A program made the translations under genes and the position numbers. Of a stretch of 48,655 nucleotides of DNA, positions 35,423-45,260 are shown piece by piece; within the stretch, counting starts at the first letter, position 1, and each line of letters starts with the position of its first letter. Below the pieces are notes generated by a model. It saw nothing but the letters and a program-made list of their open reading frames with translations. It was not told the DNA's origin and did no database searches. Origin of the DNA: Colwellia sp. (GTDB lineage: Bacteria > Pseudomonadota > Gammaproteobacteria > Enterobacterales > Alteromonadaceae); assembly GCA_026196955.1 (NCBI GenBank), contig JAPHTO010000084.1, positions 1 to 48,655 of the forward strand, in the 5' to 3' direction.

Positions 35423-37582
35423 TCATATCGATTGTTCATGACAGTTCAATCTCTTTATTTGCTCAGGAGATATGGTCCTAATTGCTTTACTTGCATATTT
35501 GTTAACAACACATTGTTTTGGGCTTTCAATGGTAACTAAACATTCCAAGCATTGGATGCATTCTCCATAGTCAATGGAGCCATCTTGATTGATAGCATCG
35601 ATATCACATTTTTTGTTACGACAAAGCTGACATGGAGAGCCGCATTCGTCGCGTCGTCTTAACCATTTAAATAAAGGGAAGTGGCCAACAATGGCCAGTC
35701 CTGCACCTAAAGGGCATAAGTAGCGGCAATAAAATTTATGAATTTTTAAGCTCAATGCTAGAAGTATGACGACATATAAAACAAACGGCCAATAGCGAAC
35801 AAAATTGAGAGTTATGCTGGTTTTAAAAGGCTCTACTTCTGCAAGTTTTTCTGCCAGTGTTAGCGAATAAAAAGCGCTACCAACCAGTAAAATAAGCAGT
35901 ACATACTTTATTTTTTGCGCAGTTTTATGATGATGAGGCTTAATTTTTAGTTGCTTTATTTTCAGTTTATTCGCCACTAAGCCCATTAATTCTTGCATTG
36001 CGCCAAAGGGGCATAGCCAACCGCAGAACATGCCTCTCCCCCAGAGGAATAGTGTGATAAAGACAAACAGCCACAAGATAAAAATTATCGGATCTAATAA
36101 AAATACTTCAATGTTAAAGCCGTGCCAAAGGGATAACAGTAGCGTGTAAATGTTCACTACAGATAATTGCCCTTGTGTATAAAAGCCAATAAAAGCAATA
36201 ACAAAGATCAAAGATAAAAAACGTAGTCGATGAGTAATTCGAGCATGCTTGGCAATAGCTTCTTGCTTAATAAATAAGAAGATCAAAAAAGTAAGGTAAC
36301 TACCTAGTATCAATATTTCAGCGCTACGTGTTATCCAAATGTTAACCCATAGTGGCTGTGTTTCGTCGAGACTAGCGGTGTTTTCTTGTTGAATAAATAA
36401 AGCATCGGGCAAGGTGCTATCGACACTAAACTTATATTGTTGCTTACTTAAAAAAGATTGGTTGTAATTCACCGCGAGGGATAAAGATAAGGTTTTATTC
36501 AATTCAAAACCCGATTGAGATTTTATGCGAAAGACCTTAATTTCATCAAAGTCAGGCACGGTAAGAGCAAATGAAGGATCATAATAGCTATAGAAATCAA
36601 TATCACGAATATCAACGGGTAATGTATCTTGCACTGCACTTAAACGGTTTGGCACGGTTTGCGGAATAAAGTCTTCACTAACAAATGCATAGCTGCCACG
36701 ATTAAACGCCATTAAGGCATGTTCTCCCGGCTTTAAATTGTCAAGTAAACGTTGATACTCTTGCTCGCCTAACAAATTTTTGCCAATGATTGGAATGTTG
36801 ACAAAGGCAAAATATATATCAACAAAATGATTATCTTCTTGGCTGAGGGAGCTGATTTCATTTGCCAGTGTTGCTGAGGAGGTCTCTGCAATGGCTAACG
36901 CATGTTCACGAGTTAATTGCCAGTGGTTAATGTAGTTATTGGCGAGTAGTTGCTCAAAGCTTTGAGGTTGGAAGTGTTCAGGATCAACAATGATTTGTGA
37001 AGGGGCAACAAAGCCCTCAAGTTTTTCTCTTGCTACCTTGAGCGCTGAAGCAATAACCGTGTCGTTAATGACTAATACCGAGATAGTTGCCCGTGTTATA
37101 CCATCGAAATAGGTAGTATCGAGAGATGTTTTGGCGCGCGCATTGATTATAAAGCGCTCTTTAATTGAATGCCCTTGATATTGTTTAATAAAGCGGAACA
37201 TAGGCTGCTCGCCTAAGCCATGTAAAAATATCGGCTCATTATGATTTAATATTTTTAAGCCGGTGAATACCCCTTGGGTATCAATGCCGATTAACAGGTT
37301 AATGGTTTGCCCAGAAAACCCCATAAAATGAGTGAAATCATCTGACTCAAAGGCATAACCTAGTAGCTCATTCAATTGATAAACAGGGATAACGGGGAGC
37401 TTGTTATCAACAGGGCCTACTCTTGTTGCGCTGGGAAATAATTGAGCAATGTCTTTGGAAATGGCTGTGGCGTCTTGATTTGCATAAACATCAAAAACGG
37501 TTGAAAAAAAAGAGAGTGTTAACATAAAGAAAAGGGCAATGGGAACCCAAATTCTCTCATGGTTTATTCTTTTAAAAGGCAT
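35423..37582 (-). CDS. NosR/NirI-like FMN-binding and 4Fe-4S membrane protein
   Basis: About 719 residues. The N-terminal periplasmic region includes an FMN-binding domain with FDGITRATISVLV, whose Thr is a candidate covalent flavin site. A central periplasmic region of about 200 residues precedes five or six membrane helices. Polyferredoxin-type motifs WLCPFGAMQE and CRYLCPLGAG come next, and a cytoplasmic Cys-rich tail (CGSPCQLCRNKKCDID, then CIQCLECL) can hold further clusters. NosR and NirI pass electrons across the membrane for nitrous oxide or nitrite reduction, but no nos or nir gene is present here. Start is uncertain: ATG 37582 (MPFKR) or ATG 37606. It is probably co-transcribed with the FIST and kinase genes. 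Confidence 0.82.
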   Translation of the reverse strand: MPFKRINHERIWVPIALFFMLTLSFFSTVFDVYANQDATAISKDIAQLFPSATRVGPVDNKLPVIPVYQLNELLGYAFESDDFTHFMGFSGQTINLLIGIDTQGVFTGLKILNHNEPIFLHGLGEQPMFRFIKQYQGHSIKERFIINARAKTSLDTTYFDGITRATISVLVINDTVIASALKVAREKLEGFVAPSQIIVDPEHFQPQSFEQLLANNYINHWQLTREHALAIAETSSATLANEISSLSQEDNHFVDIYFAFVNIPIIGKNLLGEQEYQRLLDNLKPGEHALMAFNRGSYAFVSEDFIPQTVPNRLSAVQDTLPVDIRDIDFYSYYDPSFALTVPDFDEIKVFRIKSQSGFELNKTLSLSLAVNYNQSFLSKQQYKFSVDSTLPDALFIQQENTASLDETQPLWVNIWITRSAEILILGSYLTFLIFLFIKQEAIAKHARITHRLRFLSLIFVIAFIGFYTQGQLSVVNIYTLLLSLWHGFNIEVFLLDPIIFILWLFVFITLFLWGRGMFCGWLCPFGAMQELMGLVANKLKIKQLKIKPHHHKTAQKIKYVLLILLVGSAFYSLTLAEKLAEVEPFKTSITLNFVRYWPFVLYVVILLALSLKIHKFYCRYLCPLGAGLAIVGHFPLFKWLRRRDECGSPCQLCRNKKCDIDAINQDGSIDYGECIQCLECLVTIESPKQCVVNKYASKAIRTISPEQIKRLNCHEQSI

Positions 37583-37662
37583 GCTAACACTCAAATAAAT
37601 CGTCATAAGCTTTAGCAATATTGCGCAAAGGCTTAGTTAAATTGTTTGAATTTGAAAGGGAA

Positions 37663-37700
37663 ATGAATGCGCTCAGCCTAGAACTGAGAGCACTCATTCA
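37663..37700 (-). terminator. Imperfect hairpin after the aldehyde dehydrogenase gene
   Basis: Bulged inverted repeat, TGAATG and GCTCAG on one side with CTGAG, GC and CATTCA on the other, 17 bases beyond the stop on the minus strand, followed by a pyrimidine-rich TTTCCCTTTC. A likely but weak terminator separating it from the NosR-like gene. Confidence 0.4.
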
Positions 37701-37716
37701 CCTTACATCGATAGGC

Positions 37717-39237
37717 TTAAAAGAAGCCTAAAGGACTAGTGCTGTAACTCACAAGCAAGTTTTTAGTTTGCTGATAATGGTCAAGCATCATTTTGTGGGT
37801 TTCACGACCAATTCCCGATTTTTTATAACCACCAAAAGCAGCATGGGCAGGGTATAAATGATAACAGTTAGTCCACACACGTCCTGCTTGAATGCCTCGA
37901 CCCATTCGATAGGCTAAGTTAGTATCGCGAGTCCATACACCAGCGCCTAAGCCATATGCCGTATCGTTAGCGATGGCAAGTGCTTCTGCTTCATCTTTAA
38001 AGGTTGTTACTGCGATTACTGGTCCAAAAATTTCTTCTTGGAAAACGCGCATTGAGTTATCACCTTTCATGATGGTTGGTTGAACGTAGTAACCACTTTG
38101 TAGTGAATCACCTAAATTCTCTTTATCACCGCCCGTTAAGACTTGAGCACCCTCTTGAACACCAATGTTTAAATAGCTCATGATTTTATCAAACTGCTCT
38201 TGAGAGGCTTGTGCACCAACCATGGTGGTGGTGTCTAAGGGGTTACCTCGAATAATTTTCTTCGTTTTCTCTATGACTTTCTCCATAAAGGTTTCAAAAA
38301 TATCTTCCTGAACAAGTGCGCGAGAAGGGCAAGTACATACTTCACCTTGGTTGAAAAAGCCAAGAACAAAACCTTCAGCACATTTTTCAAGGTAATCATC
38401 TTCAAACTGAGTAACATCGCCAAAATAAATATTAGGAGATTTACCGCCTAGCTCTACGGTAGAAGGGATTAAGTTTTCAGCAGCACATTTTAGAATGTGA
38501 CCACCAACAGCCGTTGAACCCGTAAAAGCAATTTTGGCAATTCGTGTGCTGGTTGCTAAGGCTTCACCAGCTTCTTTACCATAACCATTGACTATGTTGA
38601 GTACGCCGTTTGGTAATAAATCAGCAATAATCTCCATCAATACTAGAATACTGGCCGGCGTTTGTTCTGCAGGTTTTAGTATAATGCAGTTGCCTGCTGC
38701 AAGTGCTGGAGCAAGTTTCCAAGCGGCCATCAATAGTGGAAAATTCCATGGAATGATTTGCCCAACAACACCGATTGGCTCGTGAAAGTGGTAGGCAACG
38801 GTGTCGTTGTCAATTTCGGATAAACTGCCTTCTTGAGCGCGAATACAGCCGGCATAATAGCGAAAGTGATCAGAGCTTAACGGCACATCAGCTGCGAGCG
38901 TTTCACGGACTGCTTTACCATTATCCCATGTTTCAGCGACAGCAAGGGCTTCTAAGTTTTCATCAATACGATCTGCTATCTTGAGTAAAATATTCGAGCG
39001 CTCTTGTACCGAAGTGCGGCCCCAAGCATCTTTAGCGGCATGAGCAGCATCCAGTGCTAATTCAATATCTTCCGCACTGGAACGTGGAATTTGACAGAAC
39101 TCTTCACCGGTTACAGGTGTGGTGTTGGTAAAATAATTTCCTTTTACAGGAGGCACCCATTGACCATTGATAAAGTTTTCATATTTAGGTTTAAAAGAAA
39201 CGACAGAACCTTCACTGCCTGGGTATGCGTAGATCAT
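37717..39237 (-). CDS. NAD-dependent aldehyde dehydrogenase, ExaC/AldB type
   Basis: 506 residues. Catalytic Cys301 lies in [12 protein letters not shown], the general base Glu262 in VELGGKSP, the oxyanion Asn165 in PWNFPL and the NAD-binding Lys188 in [22 protein letters not shown] near the C-terminus is typical of acetaldehyde dehydrogenases of the AldB/ExaC group. It should oxidise the aldehyde formed by the neighbouring PQQ alcohol dehydrogenase to the acid in the cytoplasm. GAGGTGAT directly before the ATG is a strong ribosome site. The dehydrogenase gene upstream ends in a strong terminator, so this gene probably has its own promoter in the 245-base gap. Confidence 0.93.
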   Translation of the reverse strand: MIYAYPGSEGSVVSFKPKYENFINGQWVPPVKGNYFTNTTPVTGEEFCQIPRSSAEDIELALDAAHAAKDAWGRTSVQERSNILLKIADRIDENLEALAVAETWDNGKAVRETLAADVPLSSDHFRYYAGCIRAQEGSLSEIDNDTVAYHFHEPIGVVGQIIPWNFPLLMAAWKLAPALAAGNCIILKPAEQTPASILVLMEIIADLLPNGVLNIVNGYGKEAGEALATSTRIAKIAFTGSTAVGGHILKCAAENLIPSTVELGGKSPNIYFGDVTQFEDDYLEKCAEGFVLGFFNQGEVCTCPSRALVQEDIFETFMEKVIEKTKKIIRGNPLDTTTMVGAQASQEQFDKIMSYLNIGVQEGAQVLTGGDKENLGDSLQSGYYVQPTIMKGDNSMRVFQEEIFGPVIAVTTFKDEAEALAIANDTAYGLGAGVWTRDTNLAYRMGRGIQAGRVWTNCYHLYPAHAAFGGYKKSGIGRETHKMMLDHYQQTKNLLVSYSTSPLGFF

Positions 39238-39427
39238 ATATCACCTCGTATCTAGGCCAACCAGAGTGGTACTCTTTTCCGTGGCCCTGTTTTAGTTTAC
39301 TTTGATTACACCAAAGCGTTTTTTCATGTATCTATATTAGTATTGATAAGGCGAGTTAAACTATTATCCCTTTGCATTGAAAACATCATACTTTAGAACG
39401 AGTTGATTGTATTAGCGCTTTTGTGGA

Positions 39428-39466
39428 TTTAAAAAAAAGGCTTTTGAATACATTCAAAAGCCTTTG
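39428..39466 (-). terminator. Strong rho-independent terminator after the PQQ alcohol dehydrogenase gene
   Basis: Perfect 14-base inverted repeat AAAGGCTTTTGAAT (39436-39449) with ATTCAAAAGCCTTT (39452-39465) and a two-base core. Read on the minus strand it is followed by a run of eight T. It starts about 17 bases beyond the stop codon. Confidence 0.93.
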
Positions 39467-39482
39467 ATATCAATAGCTGTGG

Positions 39483-41246
39483 CTATTTAGGAAGTTTAAA
39501 GGTCCAGACACTACCACCTTGATTTAAGTGTTTGACGCGTTTAGCAACATCACCACCCCACAGTGGTACGGCGCCACCCCAGCCAGATAATACACTCAGG
39601 TATTGCTCGCCATTCATTTCCCATGTTATAGGTGAACCAACAATGCCTGAGCCAGTATTAAATTTATATTTCACTTCACCCGTTTTAGCATCAAGGCCTA
39701 GCAGGTAACCTTCAGGGTTACCCATAAAGACTAAGTTGCCTGCCGTAGTAAGCACACCGCCCCAAAGTGGCGAGTAGTTTTTATAACGCCAAACTTCTTT
39801 GCCTGTTTTAGGATCGATGGCTTTTAACACCCCAATATAGTCATCATTAATGGCCTTAATGGTAAAACCAGCACCAAGGTAAGCAGCGCCTTTTTTGTAG
39901 GCTGTTGGTTCATTCCATATATCCATTTGCCATTCATTTGAGGGGACATAAAATAGCTCAGTGTCTTTGCTGTAAGCCATTGGCATCCAGTTTTTACCCC
40001 CTAAGAATGAAGGCGCGGCAACGACAGTACTGCCTTTTTTACCGTCTTTTGCTTTACTTGGATCACTGGGTCTGTTGCTGTCGATAAAAAGAGGGCGGCC
40101 TTTCTTATCAAGCCCTGAAGCCCAAGATATTTTATCAACAAAAGGGAAACCTCGAATGAAATCACCATTTTCACGATTAAGTACGTAGAAAAAGCCGTTT
40201 CTGTCAGCCGTAGCTGCTGCTTTGATAGTTTTCCCTTTTTCTTTATAGTCGAAAGGAATAAGCTCGTTAACACCATCGTAATCCCAACCATCGTGTGGTG
40301 TGGTTTGGAAGTGCCAAACAATTTTGCCGTTATCAGGGTTAATTGCTAAACGCGATGCTGAAAAGTAGTTATCGCCTGGGCGTAAGTGAGAGTTCCATGG
40401 TGCAGGGTTACCAGTACCAAAAAATAGTAAATCAACATCGGCATCATAGGTTCCACCTAACCAAGGTGCCGCCCCACCAGATTTCCATAAATCTCCCGGC
40501 CATGTTTGCCCAGGTTTACCGCCAGAAATACCGTTTTCAAGCTTTTTACCCTTCTTCCATATATAGCCCATATGGCCTTCAACAGTAGGTCGCTCCCAAA
40601 CTAACTTACCGTTTTTTGCATCATAAGCTCTTACTTTACCAACAATACCGAATTCGCCACCAGATACACCAGTGATGATTTTTCCTTTCACAACAATAGG
40701 CGCTGCGGTGATGGAATAACCTGCTTTATAATCTTCAACTTTCTTTTTCCATACCACTTTACCGGTATCTTTATTCAGTGCCACGAGTTTTGCATCGAGA
40801 GTACCAAAAATAACGAGGTTGTCGTACAGTGCGACACCACGGTTGATGACATCACAACAAGGCATAATGCCGTCGGGTAGTCGGGCATCATATTGCCACA
40901 GTTCATCACCTGTATTGGCATCTATTGCGTAAACACGCGAATAAGAGCCAGAAATATACATGACACCATCTTTGACTAGTGGTTGTGACTCTTGTCCACG
41001 CTGTTTTTCACCACCTAATGAAAATGCCCATACTGGACGCATTTCTTTAACGGTATCTATATTTATTTTATCAAGAGGGCTGTAGCGTTGTCCTCTTAGA
41101 CCAAGTCCATAGGATACTACGTCTTCAGTTGTCATTTGATCATTGGCAATATCTTTATTGGTTACGCCTGCATTTGCTAGGCCAGTAAAGGCTAAAGAGA
41201 TGGCCATAGATAATGACAATACCTTGGTTTTACCTGCTGTTATCAT
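39483..41246 (-). CDS. PQQ-dependent alcohol dehydrogenase with lanthanide signature
   Basis: 587 residues of the methanol/ethanol dehydrogenase family, a periplasmic eight-bladed propeller with signal peptide ending ANA (residue 26). Family features: vicinal Cys130-Cys131 (MPCCD) for the disulfide over PQQ, Glu198 (SGGEFG) and Asn280 (GTGNPAPWN) as metal ligands, catalytic Asp322 in [11 protein letters not shown], and tryptophan-docking repeats. Asp324, two residues after the catalytic Asp, is the extra ligand found in lanthanide-dependent XoxF and PedH. Calcium enzymes carry Ala or Ser there. Substrate is probably a short-chain or other primary alcohol. AAGAGGAAATAACA precedes the ATG. Electrons should go to the PedF-type cytochrome encoded upstream. 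Confidence 0.93.
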   Translation of the reverse strand: MITAGKTKVLSLSMAISLAFTGLANAGVTNKDIANDQMTTEDVVSYGLGLRGQRYSPLDKINIDTVKEMRPVWAFSLGGEKQRGQESQPLVKDGVMYISGSYSRVYAIDANTGDELWQYDARLPDGIMPCCDVINRGVALYDNLVIFGTLDAKLVALNKDTGKVVWKKKVEDYKAGYSITAAPIVVKGKIITGVSGGEFGIVGKVRAYDAKNGKLVWERPTVEGHMGYIWKKGKKLENGISGGKPGQTWPGDLWKSGGAAPWLGGTYDADVDLLFFGTGNPAPWNSHLRPGDNYFSASRLAINPDNGKIVWHFQTTPHDGWDYDGVNELIPFDYKEKGKTIKAAATADRNGFFYVLNRENGDFIRGFPFVDKISWASGLDKKGRPLFIDSNRPSDPSKAKDGKKGSTVVAAPSFLGGKNWMPMAYSKDTELFYVPSNEWQMDIWNEPTAYKKGAAYLGAGFTIKAINDDYIGVLKAIDPKTGKEVWRYKNYSPLWGGVLTTAGNLVFMGNPEGYLLGLDAKTGEVKYKFNTGSGIVGSPITWEMNGEQYLSVLSGWGGAVPLWGGDVAKRVKHLNQGGSVWTFKLPK

Positions 41247-41319
41247 TGTTATTTCCTCTTGGGTTATAAATCGTTTTAGCGATAATTTTTCTATTTACCT
41301 TCCTGCATAACGTCAATGA

Positions 41320-41344
41320 ACTCATCACTCTTTGCTTGATGAGT
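41320..41344. repeat. Palindrome upstream of the PQQ alcohol dehydrogenase gene
   Basis: ACTCATCA (41320-41327) and TGATGAGT (41337-41344), perfect, with a nine-base spacer, about 75 bases before the dehydrogenase ATG in the 205-base gap after the MoxJ-like gene. No T-tract on either strand. It could be an activator site, for example for the AgmR-like regulator, or a leader hairpin. Confidence 0.4.
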
Positions 41345-41451
41345 AAAACCATTTAAGCAGGCTACATTCATATTAAAATGTGCACCTTTTGCTGACTATT
41401 ACTCACCAGTAGAATTTTTTTCATCACTTAGTATGATGTCAGGTATGACTA

Positions 41452-42351
41452 TTAGCGTGACTCTTCGAGGAAAGAGTACAACTCTGGACGCTGATAGACG
41501 GCGCTATACTGGTCAAATATTTTCTTTAGATGTCCTTGCTTTATCATGCTTTCGACAATGTCGGCTATGGCGTAGCCTAGTTGACGATAATCACTTTTCA
41601 CTGCCATTCCTATATCCCACTGCTGCCGACCTATCATTGGAAAAGCATTGCTTGCTAACGGGTAGGCAGAAGCGTTTAATTGCTGTTGGTAATGACTTAC
41701 TTGGCTACGTAAGCCCATCACGGCATCAACCTTGTTTTCACGCATGGCCGAGATGGCGAGTGGCAATGAAGGGTAGTGTTTGGTTTTATTACGCATACGG
41801 CCATTAAAAGCAGACATTAGATAAAACTGGGGGATAGAATCTACTTCAACACCAATGTTGTGGTATTGAAAAATAGCCATGGTAGAAACTGAATCAATTT
41901 TTTGATTATTAAAGATTATTTTCCATGATTCAGTATGGTAAGGAGCGAACATGTGCACTTGCTCATGGACAAGCTCACCAATATCGTCACGTAGTTGTGT
42001 GTATTTTTTATCGTAGGGAACTCTCAACATTAAATCAGCAACACTACGTTGCAGATAATGTCCTTTCCAAAGGTTATTGCGTAGATCGTCTTCAACATTT
42101 TCATCGGCAGTCATCCATCTTAAACGCAGTGTGACACCCAATTCTTTGGCGATATGCTTGGCTACTTCAACATCTATACCTTTTGCTGCGCCATTTTCTT
42201 GATATGAAAATGGAACGAAATCTCGATAAACGGCAACGGTAATTTCGTTGCTGGCAATGATGTCGTCAAACGAACGTGCAAAAGTTGTTGTGGCAAAAAG
42301 ACCCCAACAACTTAACCACAAGAGTAGTAGGTAGCTATTACTCTTTTTCAC
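41452..42351 (-). CDS. MoxJ-like periplasmic binding protein of the quinoprotein dehydrogenase system
   Basis: 299 residues. After a signal peptide ending near residue 25 (FARSFDD), the fold is that of bacterial extracellular solute-binding protein family 3: EITVAVYRDFVPFSYQENGAAKGIDVEVAKHIAKELG, later AISAMRENKVDAVMGLRSQ. Proteins of this kind adjoin PQQ dehydrogenases (TIGR03871 type), and MxaJ/XoxJ are thought to help activate or bind the dehydrogenase rather than import a nutrient. The start is GTG 42351, overlapping the cytochrome gene by 14 bases, so the two are coupled. The dehydrogenase gene lies 205 bases downstream. Confidence 0.87.
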   Translation of the reverse strand: MKKSNSYLLLLWLSCWGLFATTTFARSFDDIIASNEITVAVYRDFVPFSYQENGAAKGIDVEVAKHIAKELGVTLRLRWMTADENVEDDLRNNLWKGHYLQRSVADLMLRVPYDKKYTQLRDDIGELVHEQVHMFAPYHTESWKIIFNNQKIDSVSTMAIFQYHNIGVEVDSIPQFYLMSAFNGRMRNKTKHYPSLPLAISAMRENKVDAVMGLRSQVSHYQQQLNASAYPLASNAFPMIGRQQWDIGMAVKSDYRQLGYAIADIVESMIKQGHLKKIFDQYSAVYQRPELYSFLEESR

Positions 42352-42775
42352 TGACAGACTCTAACCAAGTTCTAATTGACCAAAGTGCTTCTTGATTTAA
42401 ATGCTCTGTCATTTTTGGCATATACACAGCACCGTTACGTACAGCACCATTTTGCACACGATAGATGTACCATTCATCACCGTCATAATCTGTTGCTAAC
42501 TGGCGTAAATCAGGGGCAATACCACCTGATATACCTTCTAACCCATGACAGCGAGCACAGTTTTGATTATAGGCTGATGCGCCAATGCGTAAAATTTCTT
42601 TACGTGTATCACCTTGTTCGTCTCTATAGGGGTTGGTTTCTTCCCACTCTTCGCTTAACTTAGGTAATGTTGAGGTATCAACAGATTGTGGAGTTACAGG
42701 GCCGTGAGCTGCTATGCCAAATGAACAAATTGCTATTATTGCAGCAAGATAGCCACGGCCTAAATTAAATTTCAT
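42338..42775 (-). CDS. Periplasmic cytochrome c, PedF / c-550 type
   Basis: 145 residues. A signal peptide runs to about residue 22 (CSFGIAAHG). One haem c site CARCH lies near residue 78 and a candidate axial Met in YMPKMTEHL near 120. It should accept electrons from the PQQ dehydrogenase. The TLPKLSEEWEETNPYR stretch before the haem is typical of the c-550 PedF group. I chose ATG 42775 with AAGG just upstream; the open frame reaches 42889 but that N-terminus is basic and not signal-like. It heads the minus-strand genes and is divergent from the ABC system. Confidence 0.88.
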   Translation of the reverse strand: MKFNLGRGYLAAIIAICSFGIAAHGPVTPQSVDTSTLPKLSEEWEETNPYRDEQGDTRKEILRIGASAYNQNCARCHGLEGISGGIAPDLRQLATDYDGDEWYIYRVQNGAVRNGAVYMPKMTEHLNQEALWSIRTWLESVSEKE

Positions 42776-43073
42776 CATCGCCTTATACCTTTTTCTACGT
42801 AAATTAATTGTTGTGCTTAATGTTGATGTAGCCATCTTATCGAGGTTGGTGATGAACAAGAATTGTACTTTAGCGCCGTTAACTATCATCCTTTAGTATG
42901 ATTTTATCTTAATAAAAACAAAGATTAAGGGAATATCTTTTTGTTTATCAAATGATTAGCTTGGTTGTCTTCTGTGGTGGAGCTTTTTACTTTATAAAGT
43001 TTTTCTATATGCTTATACCGAGTGCATCAATATAAGAGATAGTTATTGGTGTTGTTTTTTATTTGGGAGCGCT

Positions 43074-44270
43074 ATGTTTGTTCAGCCAAGAGCCATGATT
43101 AAAAAGTACGGACTAAAAAGTGCCACTATGTGCCTGTGGCTTTTTTGTTGTCATGCCTTTTCAAGTCCGATTATGCTCAATATCAGTTATGTAAAGCTTG
43201 TTCAGCAACAGCCTCATACCTTATCGAAAATACTTAAAAAACCAGATGATAGTGGTTACTCTGGGGCAAAACTTGCCATAAATGACTCTAATACCACGGG
43301 GAAATTTTTACAGCAACACTTTCAGCTAAGCTATTATGCTGAAGAAGAAATATCGAAATTTTTACCCTTGTTAGAGAGTGAATATCAGCAAGGAAAGCGT
43401 ATTTTTATTATTGATGCGCCAATAGCACAATTAGTGCAAATAAATCGTTGGGCAAAGGCTAAAGCTGTGCTGTTGTTTAATGTGAGTGAGTCAGCAGATA
43501 CCTTGCGTAATAGCCAATGTCTTGAGGCTATATTTCATACTATTCCAAGTAATGCTATGAGATCAGATGCCCTCGCGCAGTGGTTACTTTATCGTCGCAT
43601 GAATAAGGTGCTCTTGGTACATGGTAATCATGTTGAAGATAAGCAACTAGCGACTTCATTTAAACGCTCAGCTAAACGTTTTGGCATAAAAATAATCGCT
43701 GAAAAACAGTGGGATTTTAATACCGATCTCAGACGTAGTGCGCAGCAAGAAATTCCATTATTTACCCAAACCATGCAGGATTATGAAGCCGTTTATGTTG
43801 CCGACAAATCTAAACAATTTGCTGAGTTTTTACCCTTTAATACCTACTTGCCTCGACCGGTTATCGGCTCAGCAGGCTTGGAAGCATTGGCATGGCATAG
43901 TGTGATTGAACAGTGGGGAGCGACTCAGTTGCAGCATCGTTTTACCCAGTTGACGGATAGAGTCATGAATGAAATCGATTTTTCGGCTTATCTTGCCGTA
44001 CGTAGTGTTGCCCAGACAGTACATAAGATTCACTCAAATGAGAGTGAAAAGATCATTGACTATATTCGCTCTGATGCCTTTGAATTGGCTGCTTATAAAG
44101 GACGGAAACTCAGCTTTAGATCTTGGAATCAACAATTAAGAATGCCGCTGGCTTTAGTGCATCCTCACGCATTAGTCTCACAATCACCCCAGCCGGGTAT
44201 GCTTCATCCTGTGACCGAACTTGATACCTTAGGGTTCGACATTCAAGAGTCTCAATGTAAAAGTGAATGA
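43074..44270 (+). CDS. ABC-system periplasmic binding protein, PQQ-alcohol-dehydrogenase associated (PedA1-like)
   Basis: 398 residues. A signal peptide ends near residue 31 (CCHAFSS), then LNISYVKLVQQQPHTLSKIL. It looks like the type I periplasmic binding protein family restricted to PQQ alcohol dehydrogenase loci (TIGR03863 type). The first gene of a four-gene plus-strand operon whose counterparts in Pseudomonas putida (PedA1A2BC) are needed for growth with rare earths. The mature protein holds GYSGAKLAINDSNTTGKFL and a type-I fold core QEIPLFTQTMQDYEAVYVADKS. The ligand cannot be read from sequence. GGGAGC before ATG 43074 supports the start. Confidence 0.83.
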   Translation: MFVQPRAMIKKYGLKSATMCLWLFCCHAFSSPIMLNISYVKLVQQQPHTLSKILKKPDDSGYSGAKLAINDSNTTGKFLQQHFQLSYYAEEEISKFLPLLESEYQQGKRIFIIDAPIAQLVQINRWAKAKAVLLFNVSESADTLRNSQCLEAIFHTIPSNAMRSDALAQWLLYRRMNKVLLVHGNHVEDKQLATSFKRSAKRFGIKIIAEKQWDFNTDLRRSAQQEIPLFTQTMQDYEAVYVADKSKQFAEFLPFNTYLPRPVIGSAGLEALAWHSVIEQWGATQLQHRFTQLTDRVMNEIDFSAYLAVRSVAQTVHKIHSNESEKIIDYIRSDAFELAAYKGRKLSFRSWNQQLRMPLALVHPHALVSQSPQPGMLHPVTELDTLGFDIQESQCKSE

Positions 44271-44279
44271 GAGTAATTT

Positions 44280-45260
44280 ATGAAAAAAATATTAGTGCTT
44301 AGTTTATTGGTTTTGGCTACTTACTTTAACAGTGCTTTGGCTCTTAGTAATGAATTTGCTTATGTGACCAATGAAAAAGATGACAATATTTCAGTGATTG
44401 ATTTATCGCAATTTAGTGTAGTCAAAGAAATTGCCGTCGGTCAGCGGCCAAGAGGGATCATTTTCAATAAAGAGCAGACGCTTGCTTATCTTTGTGCAAG
44501 TGAGTCAGATAGTATTCAAATACTTGATGTCAAATCAGAGCAAATTATTGGTGAATTACCCTCGGGTGAAGATCCTGAAACTATTGCATTACACCCAAAT
44601 GGTAAAACAATTTATACTTCAAACGAAGATGATGCCTTGCTGACGGTGATTGATATTGCCTCTGCCACTGTTATTACTCAGGTTGATGTTGGTGTTGAGC
44701 CTGAAGGATTAGCGGTAAGCCCAGATGGAAAAATTGTTGTTGTCACTTCTGAAACCACCAATATGGTGCATTGGATAGATACGCAAACGCATAAGAATTT
44801 TGCCAATACCTTAGTTGGCGCAAGACCAAGATCAGCTAAATTTACTGATGATGGTAAGTTTCTATGGGTAAGTGCTGAAATTGGCGGCACTGTCGTCATA
44901 TTAGATGTTGCTAACCAGCAGATAATTAAAGAGTTCACCTTTGATGTTCGTGGCATACATAGAGATCGCGTGCAGCCTGTTGGCATTGAATTAACAGCAG
45001 ATGGTAAGTATGCATTTGTCGCATTGGGGCCAGCAAATCACGTGGCTGTGATTGACCGAGCAACAATGGCTGTAGAGAAGTATTTATTGGTTGGCCGCAG
45101 AGTATGGCAACTCGCTTTTAACCATGATCAATCGCAACTGTTAACAACCAATGGTATCAGTGGTGATGTATCTGTCATTGATGTTCAGCGTTTGAAAGTC
45201 AAAAAATCTATTAAAGTCGGGCGATACCCTTGGGGTGTTGCAATACGGTACGTGCCATGA
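44280..45260 (+). CDS. YVTN-repeat beta-propeller protein, PQQ-catabolism associated (PedA2-like)
   Basis: 326 residues with a signal peptide ending ALA (about residue 21). About seven YVTN-type repeats are visible, for example FAYVTNEKDDNISVIDL, TIYTSNEDDALLTVIDI, FVALGPANHVAVIDR and LLTTNGISGDVSVIDV, giving a periplasmic seven-bladed propeller (TIGR03866 type). Members sit beside this ABC transporter in PQQ alcohol oxidation loci. A role as periplasmic metal or cofactor carrier is inferred. It follows the binding protein gene by nine bases, and its stop overlaps the ATPase start (ATGA). Confidence 0.88.
   Translation: MKKILVLSLLVLATYFNSALALSNEFAYVTNEKDDNISVIDLSQFSVVKEIAVGQRPRGIIFNKEQTLAYLCASESDSIQILDVKSEQIIGELPSGEDPETIALHPNGKTIYTSNEDDALLTVIDIASATVITQVDVGVEPEGLAVSPDGKIVVVTSETTNMVHWIDTQTHKNFANTLVGARPRSAKFTDDGKFLWVSAEIGGTVVILDVANQQIIKEFTFDVRGIHRDRVQPVGIELTADGKYAFVALGPANHVAVIDRATMAVEKYLLVGRRVWQLAFNHDQSQLLTTNGISGDVSVIDVQRLKVKKSIKVGRYPWGVAIRYVP

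Noticed and set aside
42776-42889. N-terminal extension of the cytochrome c gene
   Set aside because: The extra residues are basic and would bury the signal peptide; AAGG before ATG 42775 fits better.
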